Source: Plenodomus lindquistii (taxonomy: Eukaryota; Ascomycota; Dothideomycetes; Pleosporales; Leptosphaeriaceae). Taken from it: DNA of 64,000 nt. Every line of letters starts with the position of its first letter. Position 1 is the stretch's first letter. The notes beneath the pieces are model-generated. The model saw only the letters and a program-made list of their open reading frames with translations. It did not search any database and had not been told where the DNA came from. Position numbers and translations under genes: made by a program. Below, piece after piece: positions 54,637 to 64,000 of the stretch. The stretch is from positions 744,001-808,000 of the forward strand of contig JANUWI010000017.1 of the NCBI GenBank assembly GCA_025504975.1. Direction: 5' to 3'.

Positions 54637-57282
54637 GCGCGCTGCAGTATTAGCGCAGCAGTGGGCAGCGCCGGTCATGGACTGTCGGTGAGGCTCCACT
54701 GGTGCATACTGTGTATACTCTACACGCTTGCGACGACTGGCAGGCTGCCAATCTCCTGCGTGGGAGTGTAGCGAACATGCGATCCTATCACGGAGCATGG
54801 CGGGAGCGGGGTTAAGACATGTCAAGAGCTCTACCGAGGATGTACCTGTGTCGGAGCTGGGAAGACGCTGGGAATGCAATACAGTATTTATCGGAAGCGA
54901 GTGACAGCTGTCATTGAAGACGCGCAAAGTAATGATAAGCCCATCGTAGTGCATAATTCTGGTGCTGGGAACATCCCTTTGTGCAAGATGTCGGTTCTGT
55001 AGAGGTCAGGCGAGTTTTTGGTGGTTGAGGAATTGCGGGGCAGTTGGGCGAGAGCAAACTGCTCCCCTCCTGCGAAGATGTTGTTGCCCGTCTGATCAAC
55101 CTTGAGATCGGCCACAGCCATCCTTCGTATCAACTATCCACATGTTCTGCCTCACTTAGCTATACTTTCTGCATCTACACATCTCTCTCAATAATATCAG
55201 ACGAAATTTACATCACGTTCTCCACAGCTGTATTGATATTCATAGCAACCCTCGCCACCCAATATTTGACCATCGCATAACCCCCTCGGTATACTCTCCA
55301 ACAAAGGCAAGAAAACCACAACTCCGATCGTCCGGCACATGCGCAACGGCACTTGGGCATCGTGAGGCTTTTTGGGCTGCCGATCACTTGTTACTTGTAA
55401 ACTCCCGAACATTGGATTTCTTCAAAAGAATTCTGCCAACCACGGTATCCCTGGTGCGAACGGGTCGACGTGTTCGATTGCCATGAATCGTGGTTGTAGA
55501 TCTTTGGGAGTTTTTGGTATACTACCGTACATACACAGTCAAGGTGAGGATGATCGTGGAATGAAATGGGCTGATTGAGAGCAGATGATGTATGTAAACT
55601 TGACTGTAGCGATTTTTTTTTTTTTGCGAAATTTTGGAAATCGATTTGTAGCGACGTTTTTATCGCGAGTTGTGTTGGTGAAATGGTTGGTTGCGATGAT
55701 GATCATGTTTCTGCCGTGCGCGCACGCAGTACGCAACAAGACCGCAATCAACACCACACTTATCAACCTCGCGATAACCACCATCATCATCATAACCCCG
55801 ATATCTCCCTCTCCCATATCTCTGCTCCCGTCCCGTCTCTCACCTTGGTACTCTACCTAATCCGTCCCCCTCCTCCGCACACCTTCCAATCTCACTCCCA
55901 GCTCCCCCAAGGATACCTCTGCTTTCGTCATCAACCCTCATTTCGACCAGGATTATTCCAACCCCTGCGCCATCCCTTTCAATCCAGTCTGCAAAAAACC
56001 ACAGCCGTAGCCAGGTTTTAGGATCTTTGGCGAACAGGACGGGATGGGAGGGGTGCGGGGCAGGGCAGGGCAGACGTCAGATTCAGGGTCCAACGTCGGC
56101 GTAATACCAGGCTGGGCATGCGTATGTAGGCTGTAGGCGTGTGTGTATGGCATCATTCGTCTCACTATAGACTACTCTACTCTACCGTACTGAAGTGCGA
56201 GTGCGTGTTTGAGGTTAAGTTGGCCTGGTATGGTGATAAGTCAGTCAGTTAGAATAGATAAGAATAGATGTTGTTTCATCGGTCACGAGAGTGCGCAAAA
56301 CCACTACGCGGGCGCTATGTGAGTTTGAGGGTGCGATCTTGTCTTGCACACACACACACACTCTCTCTCTAATCGCATCGCCCCGTCCCTCCCGCAACCA
56401 CCCTACACCCTCACCCTCTCACACACTGCGCAAACACACCCTCCATACCCACACCTCACTATCCAATATACACCTCGTGCGCATGTGAGCAAAAGATATC
56501 AATCAGCAGATGTACTTCCAAGATTTCCCGCAGCGGAACGTGATTGGTCGTGTGCTAGATCTAGCTTGTGGGAGCGGCCGGCGTGGTTGTGTTGTGTTTC
56601 AGGGAAAAACTGAAAGGTGACTGGTGGCGGGTGATTACAGGGCTATAGAGTAGGTGTGGGTGGTGGTTGGTGGTGGTGTGTGGTTCGGTTAGCTTTTTTA
56701 GACTGGGGGAGGTACAAGGGCGCGCATGTGCATTCCAGGCTGTAGTGGTGGGTCAACGCTATCGTGAGTGTATTGTTGTTGTGGTGCTGGAGGCGAGTTT
56801 CGTGGGGAAAGGAGATGGATGACTGCGGATGCGAAGACGTGATGGAGTGTCAGTGGCGAGAAGTCTTAGAGGTACAATAATAGTTCACGATGATGATGAT
56901 GGGAGTGATGGCAAAGTGATGTAGAATGTTCGATGTTGCTCGAATTTCTTGCTATGCCTAACTAAAGTATGCTAGCTAAATACGTGACAGCGCGACGTCA
57001 TCGTCAGCACTGTTCCTCATTCCGGTCCCATCCACCACTCAACACCTCGCCAGGTGGAGTATACCAAATCTCATTCTGCCCAGTACCCGAGTACCCATGT
57101 TCATTCTGTGACCGCAGTGCAAGAAGCAGAGCAAGCAAGGACCTCAAGGGTCAACTCGTTGGAGCCGAAGTTGTGCAACAGTGGCGTATCGACGCGGAAG
57201 CTACTCAGAATCCCCTTGGGTTGGTGTTGGCGTATTGGTTGTAATTATAGTCGTATAGCGCGAAGAGAATTGAAGGCTTCAT
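54637..57282. other. Gene-poor interval with simple repeats
   Basis: About 2.6 kb. Contains a run of 13 T near 55612-55624, a (CA)n(CT)n microsatellite at about 56346-56370, and C/T-rich stretches. Open frames (for example 55575-56021, plus; 56969-57244, plus) are low complexity or lie over the next gene's 3' flank. No gene supported. Confidence 0.5.
56346..56370. repeat. (CA)n(CT)n compound microsatellite
   Basis: About eight CA units followed by five CT units. Confidence 0.9.
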
Positions 57283-58026
57283 TCATCGGTAGTAGTCGGA
57301 TGAGCGGTAGTTGCGCGAGGACCGAGTGGGCTCACGGACCTCGACGGCGTAGTGCTTTGCGTTTCGTCGTTGCTTTGCGAGATCCTCCTCGTAGAGCGAT
57401 CCGCGCTTGGAGCTGACAGTGTTGCTGATCTCAGTGAGGGCACGCTTTGCTTTGGGCTGGGACTCTGGCCAGTCGACGATTTCGCCGGATCGTGGCCGTG
57501 ACGCCTTGGCCTTGATCTTTGGCTCCTGCTCAATCTTGACTGAACGGCTTCGTTGAGGGAGAGTGGGTGATGGTGATGTGCGGGGTGAAACGTAGTAGCT
57601 GCGGTCCATGGAGACGAATGATCGGCGTGACCGGGAGCGGAGGCTACGCTCGATGGCCTTCAAGAGGCCGGCAACTTCGACGTAACCGGCTGGCAGCTCA
57701 ACACGGACGATCTTGTTGTCTTCCTCGGTAGTAGAGTAGGTGGCGCCGTTAGAGTTGTAGATGAAGCGAGCAACTTCCTGAGCTAGACGATGACCAACAT
57801 CACAGAGCTGCTCATGGTTGCGGTGGACTTGGTAGGGGTTGTGGCAGTAGGCACACTTGCGAGCGTGCATTTCAAAGTGGTAGGCTGGCCAGCTCTCGGT
57901 GGTGTTGACTGGGCGTGAGACAGAGGCCACGGGATCGCGGTGGAAGCCGACCACGCGCTCCTTCTTGGCCGGAGAGGCGGGCTTGGAATGGATGACGGTA
58001 GGCATGTTGGTGCGCAGTGAAGGCAT
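57283..58026 (-). CDS. Conserved-looking protein with a C-x2-C...H...C motif, 247 residues
   Basis: One exon. A Pro/Ser/Lys N-terminus of about 40 residues is followed by FEMHARKCAYCHNPYQVHRN and HEQLCDVGHRLAQEVARF: a C-x2-C pair with downstream His and Cys that could bind one zinc. Then comes an IVRVELPAGYVEVAGLLKAI block, probably a helix. The C-terminal half is disordered and strongly basic with Ser/Arg runs (SLRSRSRRSF) and ends RSSDYYR. The pattern looks like a conserved but uncharacterised Pezizomycotina protein; I cannot assign a function. Its upstream region holds a Gcn4-type site and three CCAAT boxes spaced 10 bp apart. Confidence 0.82.
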   Translation of the reverse strand: MPSLRTNMPTVIHSKPASPAKKERVVGFHRDPVASVSRPVNTTESWPAYHFEMHARKCAYCHNPYQVHRNHEQLCDVGHRLAQEVARFIYNSNGATYSTTEEDNKIVRVELPAGYVEVAGLLKAIERSLRSRSRRSFVSMDRSYYVSPRTSPSPTLPQRSRSVKIEQEPKIKAKASRPRSGEIVDWPESQPKAKRALTEISNTVSSKRGSLYEEDLAKQRRNAKHYAVEVREPTRSSRNYRSSDYYR

Positions 58027-58142
58027 AGTGGGCGATGGGGGTGAGTTTTTCAGAATCGAATGCAGTTGGGGAGCCGTTGTGACGTTGTTGCCGAGAGAGT
58101 AGGGAATGGTAGCGATGAAGTCACAGTCGAGTAAGGTTGACT

Positions 58143-58149
58143 TGAGTCA
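58143..58149. promoter_or_regulatory. Gcn4/CPC-1-type site TGAGTCA
   Basis: A perfect TGASTCA element about 117 bp upstream of the start at 58026, next to the CCAAT array. In ascomycetes such sites bind the bZIP regulator of amino-acid starvation (Gcn4/CpcA). Single 7-mers occur by chance, so the evidence is its position. Confidence 0.5.
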
Positions 58150-58155
58150 AAGGTG

Positions 58156-58201
58156 AGTGGAGTGGAGTGGAGTGGATTGGAGTGGATTGGAGTGGATTGG
58201 A
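58156..58201. repeat. Minisatellite of 5- and 10-bp units with three CCAAT boxes
   Basis: AGTGG x3 then AGTGGATTGG x3. On the minus (sense) strand the 10-bp unit is CCAATCCACT, giving CCAAT boxes at 58176-58180, 58186-58190 and 58196-58200, all on one face of the helix. Confidence 0.85.
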
Positions 58202-61200
58202 TAGACAGGATGGATGTGATTGAGGAGTCGTTGGTGTGGTGGTGTGGGATGGCTGGTGTGTAGAGAGTGCAGTGGAGGGGAATGTGCAAGATATATGGCC
58301 TGGCTCGATATGGAGGCTGCCAGACTGCATACCATACCAGGGTGTGGGTGGAAGCCTGAGAGCTAGGCTGGGGCATATGCAACTAAGCACAAGCCTGCTT
58401 TAGGGTGGCTGCTAACTACATAGGCGAGGGCGGTCAGCCCCCCCCAGCATGACGACAAGGTTGCGAGGGCGATGCCGCGCTAGAAACATGTTTGGCATGC
58501 CCCCAAGTCAGAGGGTCGTCAACGGCCGTTGCAAGAGGGCGCTATTATTGGTGCCGGCCGTCCATGCGCTCAACGTCCTGGAACTGAACGGATGGCGTGT
58601 GTGCACTGTGTCGAGAGTCGAGACGTGTGTCGCCAGCCGCCCGCTCTCCTGAGCGCGACACGCAGAGCCGTTCGGCCATGGGAAGCGCGAGCTCCCGTTG
58701 CGACACACCAGTGGTTCATCGGTGGGAGGGTGTGCGCGTGATTCGACACATGGCCCGGGTCTGGCGTGCAGTTTGCAGGTGGTGAGTGGTGTTGGCGTTG
58801 TTGCTGCCTCCCAAGCTCAAGGCATCCAGCACCAGCCACGCTCGTTCGATTCCGCAGCACTCTCCACATCTCACCGCAACACAATCAAGAGCATAGCCAC
58901 AGCACCCCGGCACCCGTGATCCATCCCATACCTGGTTCCCTTCCATCCTTCGCTAATATTGCACTTTGTGGAGTGGCTGTTCAGTCAGTGCGACAATCGC
59001 GTTCACTGGACCTGCACTGTACAGTAGTTGCACTGACGTCTGACCAGTCCCCTTCTGCCCAGTTTGCGAGTGCTACATCAAACCCACCGCAGCAGCCTCC
59101 GCCATGTAGTGCCATTTCTGCGCCCTTTTCTCAGTGGACACACATATATTGTTTGCGCAAAGGGCTCGTGCAAGACTCATCGATTCCAGTCACTTGCTCG
59201 AGGTCTGGGCTAAAGTCTGCTGCTGCTGCCGCCCGCATGCGCTAGCTGCACCAACGCTTGCTGGGCCTTGCTCCTTTCAACTGACCGGAATTCAAGGGCA
59301 ATGTCATTCGCCAATTCAAATCCACTGTAGCTTTCCTTCATATCCGGGCATTTGCAGCAGTTCGCGCCGTCCGCCGAGCAGCATGGCACTTGGACGGCAC
59401 GAGGCCTGAAGAAGAAAATGCAGCCAACCGCTGCATCAACGTCTGCGTCTCCTCTCCCAGTGGCTGCTTGCAATGTCGCAACCGCATCATTGGCTCTTGG
59501 AAGAGATCCCCTCTACCCTCATCCCGCCCGCCGTCACTCATTCGTGGCTTCGATGAGTCAATCATATGCACACACTCGTCGCCATCATTCTCAACGCTTC
59601 TTGGCACCATGTATGACTCCATCGCAAGCTCAATCATCGGTCCGCCCCGCATCTCGGACACAGAGCTCAGACGTATCCATTCTCTTGCTCTAAATCTGGG
59701 CTGTGCCAAACCACATGACAAGACTCACGAGCCTTGGCTGAAGTCTTCGTGTCTTCTAGCGCGGCTCTGCAGACGTCACCCCCACTGACAGACGCGAACC
59801 ATCGGATCTTCGGCTCCTTCACAGCGACCAGACATGGGACTAGCGAAGGATTCGGTACCGGTGCTGTCTTCTGGCCCCTTCCCAAGATGGTCGGCATACA
59901 TAGTAGAGATGAGTCTCCCAAGGCTCAAGTGCATGCCGAGCTGGATTTACCTCCGCTTCCCGGGCTGACGGCACATTGTGGCAATCAGGGTCCAACACCC
60001 ACCAAGTCTTACCAAGAAGGAAGTTCGATTGTACACGCGTTCTACATAGTATTCAAGCTGATTGTCTTGGTTGCCTCGTTCGAGCGGCTTCGGCGCCAGG
60101 CCCCACCTAAGCTCGCATGTCATCATTCGGAGAATTCGGTCCATGGGTCCTTATCAAGTGTGCGCTTGCACAGCCGCGACCTGCCGAATTCCATTCTACG
60201 TTGTGTAGCAAGTACGCTGTCGACACTGCTCCAGCAGGTACAAGAAATAGGCAACAAGTGAAACGATAAAGCGACTGCACACGTATCTTCGGAACCGGCC
60301 GAGACGAACTCTTCAAGCCACGTGTACAGACAATGCTTTGTATTGATTCAGTACTGACAACGTATCCAAGTCTGGTGGCATGTCCTGACCGCCAAGTGTA
60401 AATCGCGGTCAGCGACTCATCGCCTTGCCAGACCTTTCGCCGTCGACGACGCACCAAAGTCTATATACGGGGACAAGTGAGGATGAACGCGGGTGTCGTA
60501 AAGCAAAGCAGTCATTGATGGTTTCGGATGTTTGAGGATAGGAGCTCGACAGCACTCGAGAATAGACAGTCACGTGCTTTGACCTTGCTGCGGTCATGGG
60601 TTCTTCCTTACATAGTGCACTCTCATGGATAGTGACGGCTGATCAGTGCAGACTGATGAGAACCTCAACTGGTGCGATTACTTTCGAAAGCAGGCACATA
60701 TGACTAAACACACACGTAGCGGTGGTCATGCCATCGCCTGCGTGAGGCAGTAAGAAGATGCACCTCAGAAAGATTCATTCACGATCATGTCCTCATAAGC
60801 AACAATAGCTGACGACAAACCCGTGAGAGCGGTCGGTCACTCAGGCGGAACAATGAGCCGCAGCACGATCCTATCAAGTGCCTGATTGAGTTGTGGCAAG
60901 ACCATCGCAGGTCAATCCTTGAATGACCGAAGCTGACAGCATCATCGACCACGTTGCAGGATTACGAAGGGCATTTCTCCAGGTTTGGGCTGATTCTTGC
61001 AAAGAGCGGCGAGCGTTGGGCTCTCGCCGCGTGATGCTTACCGCGCGTTTGGAGTACCCACCCGGAAGTCAGCCGCTTTACCCCACAAATGGTCGCATTC
61101 TCACCGTTGCGATTGACAGCGGGATCAAAAGTGATGCCTATCTAAACCCAATATTTGTTTTGTCTAGATGAAATTCGGCGGCTTTGCAAACGCAATATAT

Positions 61201-61618
61201 TGCCCAACATGTTATGCGCAGCAAGATGGATGACGTTTATTGTCAACTTTCTGGAAAAATACGCGGTGAAGCCCCTGACAGAGAGAGCAACAGTTTGTCG
61301 ACCGCCTCGAGCAGTCATTTCGACAGCATTCACCTATCTGCGTGCAGCGATCCCGCACCAAGGCTGAGACACATGACTGCGAGAGCGCTCTGGTCAGCCT
61401 TTAGCCTGTTCCTGCAGACTTCTAAACAGTTCCGGGGCTAGTGTTGATCTGTGCACCACGACGTGCACACCGCTTGTCAGGAAACTTTGCTGATACCTGC
61501 AGTGAATATTTTGCATTCAAATACTCCTAAATTCCCGTTCATTCTTTTCTGCTACACTTTGCAAGAGCGGGCGCGTCCAAGAGGGAGAAATATATACCAC
61601 GAAGAAAAATCAGAAGAA
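58202..61618. other. Gene-poor interval
   Basis: About 3.4 kb. The best open frames are plus-strand 59285-59785 (about 165 codons, no ATG at its start) and 59734-60261 (175 codons, non-ATG start), which overlap in different frames; parts look protein-like (IGPPRISDTELRRIHSLAL) but I could not build a gene. A TATATA at 61591-61596 precedes the MYND gene. Confidence 0.4.
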
Positions 61619-62362
61619 ATGCCACCCCGAAGCGTGTGTTTGAACGTGTTTACGACGAGCCTTGGCGACAGCAGCGCGGCGGCGAGGGGAGATGGAAATT
61701 CGAGCACCGGTCCAGGCATGCTAGAGCGAAGAGATAGCGCGTTCAGTGGTACGTATTCTCATCGTGAGGCGTTCGCCAAAATGTGTTTTTGGTGTTCAGT
61801 CTTGCCATAAGAATGTTGCGGTGAGACTAACTTTTAGCCTTAGACAACTCGCGACGATCCTCAGCTGGCGCGATCGCGTCGCAACCCACCACATCCCCCA
61901 TTTCAGCAATCAACCGCGCAGACCTCTTCCATTCTCTCCGACCGATGGCTAGCACCGAGAGCCTGAACGTGTCTCTTACTTCCAAACGTAAGTTCAAAAC
62001 TTCCCATGTGGCGTCCTGCAGGAACCCGGCTCCTATCGCATTCCGACATTAGCGCACTCCACTTTTTCCCAATGCCATCACAGTGGTCGCCCCACCTACC
62101 ACCTCTGCTGGAACCATCTCGACCACGCCTGCTATAGACCTGAGGTCCATTGCTAACCCTCATTCCAGCATGCACCACCTGCTCCGGCCAGCCTGCTAGA
62201 CGTCGCTGCTCCCGCTGCAAGAACGCATACTACTGCGACCGCAACTGCCAAAAGTCAGACTGGAAGACCCATCGCAATGCATGCGAGCCCGTTTCCCAGA
62301 CCTACTCTGCGCCTGCAACGCCAAACTACTCTTCTCCCGCGAGCCCTGTGAACGAATCTTGA
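61619..62362 (+). CDS. Small MYND zinc-finger protein
   Basis: Three exons (61619-61748, 61844-61987, 62169-62362) join in frame to give 155 residues. The first two exons encode a Ser/Arg/Gly-rich tail; the third carries a complete MYND finger, C-x2-C-x7-C-x2-C-x4-Y-C-x3-C-x7-H-x3-C (TCSGQPARRRCSRCK, YYCDRNCQKSDWKTH), the protein-binding fold of two zinc ions. A short Ser/Pro tail ends the protein. Intron 1 (95 nt) has CTAAC before TTAG; intron 2 is 181 nt with GCTAAC before CCAG. A TATATA lies only 23 bp before the first ATG, so translation may instead start at Met 61712 or Met 61945 (78 residues). It has no SET domain, so it is a stand-alone MYND protein; partner unknown. Confidence 0.72.
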
Positions 62363-63429
62363 AATGCGTGTAAAGAATTTCCTGCGCAACTACTGGCTTG
62401 AGCGGCTTTGGCATTGCTTACTCCACGGATGTGTGTAAATGGATGAATGGTGTGTGCGGAGGAGGAGGAGGACTTGGAGGAGCAAAATGGACCTGCTATG
62501 AATGACTACTAATGACGGAATGGAAATTGGGGGCGTACATGGTGTTTGAAGCGAAATTTACATATAGAAAGCGCAAAGCATTCAATTGCAATGACAAGTA
62601 GAAATCGAACCTTTCAAGAGAGTGTTTGCTGGCCAATGGTGATGGGGTTGCATTGATGCTGATACTTGCCGTTTTTTACACGCTGAGACTCGTGGATGGT
62701 TGCTGATGGGTTGTCACTAGTGAAGTGATTAAGAGATGATGTCAAAGCTCAAGCATAACTACCGTCAACGCAGATATACCATTGCTGGCACCAAGCAACG
62801 GCGAGCTGCAGCATCGCATGATGGTCGGCATTAATGTTACACTTGTGATCGGCCCAAGCGTGTGTAAGAATCTGTCTTCTGTTCTACTTACATACGCGTG
62901 CGTCTAGAATTTTCTTGTATGATTGAGTGCTTTCTAATGATTTGTGATGAAAGTGGGATGATGTTGCCGGTGGGGACGACTGAAAACATCACAAGTGGAG
63001 TCTTGGCAAAACGTGGGCAACATCCACTCCACGCACTGTGGCGCATGCGTCCTCAGCCCACCGATGTTTGCCGACCTTTGCAATCAAGAACAATGCCGCT
63101 CCACCCGCATCGTCTCAATTTCTATCGCGATGATGATGTTCTGATACACTTTTGCTTTGTCAGACCACCCAATTTCTAGTGAAAATGTGGTCATCGGGCA
63201 CATGTGTGGCTGGCTGGGCATGCAACCTCATGCAGAACTGACTGTGCTGACGATGACATCTGAAGTGCGTACTGATGTAGTCGAGTAGTGGAGCATGCGG
63301 GACCCACGTACCCGACATCATGACCAATCTTGACTTGAAGTCAATTTTGCGAGGTGGGCGAGAAGAGGTGCAAGCTATAAAAAGCAGAGCAGGTATCCGT
63401 CTGTCTGATGTATCGTGCAGCTGACCAAA
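62363..63429. other. Intergenic region upstream of the amidohydrolase gene
   Basis: About 1.07 kb of 3' UTR, spacer and promoter. A TATAAAA box lies at 63376-63382. No gene recognised. Confidence 0.55.
63376..63382 (+). promoter_or_regulatory. TATA box of the amidohydrolase gene
   Basis: TATAAAA 54 bp before the ATG at 63430, good spacing for a short fungal 5' leader. Confidence 0.65.
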
Positions 63430-64000
63430 ATGCGCTTCTCGACCTCCGCCGCGTTGGCCTTGAGCCTTGCCAGTGTCTCAAATGCAGCATCAATACTATT
63501 CACAGATGCTACTATTATCGCGTGGAACAATGACACTAATCGAACTGAGGTGTTGTACGACTCCTCGCTCCTGATCGAGAACGATGTGATCAAAGAGATT
63601 TACAATGGCACAACCCCGGATTCCATCTCGAATGCTACAGAAACAATCAATGCAACCGGAAAGATCATCAGCCCAGGTTTCATCGATACACACCACCATC
63701 TCTGGCAAACAGCACTGAAGACCATTGGTTCCAACACCACTTTGGCCGAGTACTTTCAACGATACGGCGAGTTTGGACCTACGATTCAGAACTTCTCGCC
63801 CGAGGACAAGTACCTTGGTCAGCTGACTGGCAGTCTGGAATTGATCAATGCCGGAACAACGACTGTGCTGGATCATGCACATGGAGACTCGAACAACGAG
63901 ACCGCAGACGCCATATTCGATGCGACGTTGGCCAGCCAGCTGAGAACCATACATGCATTCGCGGTACATGCTATCCCCAACAACTACACCCTCGACGAGC
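63430..64000 (+). CDS. Secreted metal-dependent amidohydrolase (5' part, runs off the window)
   Basis: From ATG at 63430 the frame stays open to the window end, giving 190 residues. It begins with a signal peptide (FSTSAALALSLASVSNAA), unusual for this superfamily in bacteria but common in filamentous ascomycetes. The metal-site motif GFIDTHHHLW (the HxH of the chlorohydrolase/TRZ/ATZ type) follows an NATGKIISPG strand, and INAGTTTVLDHAHGDSNN is the second conserved block. Several N-glycosylation sequons fit secretion. Such enzymes hydrolyse C-N or C-Cl bonds in cyclic or amide substrates; the actual substrate is unknown. No intron is visible in the part shown. Confidence 0.88.
   Translation, partial: MRFSTSAALALSLASVSNAASILFTDATIIAWNNDTNRTEVLYDSSLLIENDVIKEIYNGTTPDSISNATETINATGKIISPGFIDTHHHLWQTALKTIGSNTTLAEYFQRYGEFGPTIQNFSPEDKYLGQLTGSLELINAGTTTVLDHAHGDSNNETADAIFDATLASQLRTIHAFAVHAIPNNYTLDE

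Noticed and set aside
56969..57244. 91-codon plus-strand ORF with segments such as FCPVPEYPCSFCDRSARS
   Set aside because: Sits in the immediate 3' flank of the minus-strand gene at 57283 and has no recognisable homology; protein-like character is limited.
59285..60261. Two overlapping plus-strand open frames of about 165 and 175 codons
   Set aside because: Neither begins with ATG and no splice links them in frame; parts look protein-like, so RNA evidence could revive them.
1..64000. A biosynthetic gene cluster or a defence system
   Set aside because: One P450, transporters and an amidohydrolase are scattered without a backbone enzyme (PKS, NRPS, terpene synthase), and no NLR or anti-phage-like genes were seen.

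Overview
The window is nuclear DNA of a filamentous ascomycete, probably a Dothideomycete of the Pleosporales type. Reasons: genes with short introns (about 46-221 nt, GT...CTAAC/CTGAC...AG), family content typical of Pezizomycotina (PTH11/rhodopsin-type membrane protein, secreted Ser/Thr-rich protein, HMT1-type ABC transporter, P450), wide gene spacing, and no bacterial signals. The lineage is inferred from style only. No rRNA, tRNA, CRISPR array or intact transposon was recognised.

Layout: 0-2 kb has the 3' end of an unidentified gene, then PEX11 (peroxisome proliferation). 2-6 kb is gene-poor. 5.9-11 kb has a seven-helix rhodopsin-family protein and a GIT1-like phosphodiester/phosphate MFS transporter, with a long imperfect inverted repeat between them. 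11-19.4 kb has a small SET protein, a short F-box protein, and a divergent pair: COX15 (heme A synthase) and a large BTB protein. 20-27 kb is more accessory: a broken gene remnant, an 870-residue coiled-coil protein with a repeat module not recognised, and a sugar-type MFS transporter. 27-36 kb is almost gene-free, with one small Cys-rich gene and an AT-rich tract that may be transposon debris. 36-45.4 kb has a Cys-cluster basic protein, a three-exon Meh1/LAMTOR1 homologue (TORC1 anchor on the vacuole) and a 1598-residue secreted repeat protein. 46.7-53.7 kb has an HMT1-type ABC transporter, a P450, a PEBP protein and a small two-exon gene. 57-64 kb has a conserved Cys-motif protein, a MYND-finger protein and the start of a secreted amidohydrolase.

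There is no obvious biosynthetic cluster. The genes look like ordinary core and accessory genes, several of them transport or membrane functions (GIT1-like, sugar MFS, ABC, P450). The least explained items are (1) the four-fold repeat in the 21.8-24.4 kb coiled-coil protein, (2) the Gly-Ile-Ile-Pro-Pro repeat region of the secreted protein at 40.4-45.3 kb, (3) G-quadruplex-capable tracts at the stop codons of four plus-strand genes, (4) a promoter with three CCAAT boxes spaced exactly 10 bp plus a Gcn4-type site, and (5) several small spliced genes that single-frame ORF calling would miss. All exon boundaries were placed by eye from splice signals and reading frame and have not been checked against RNA.
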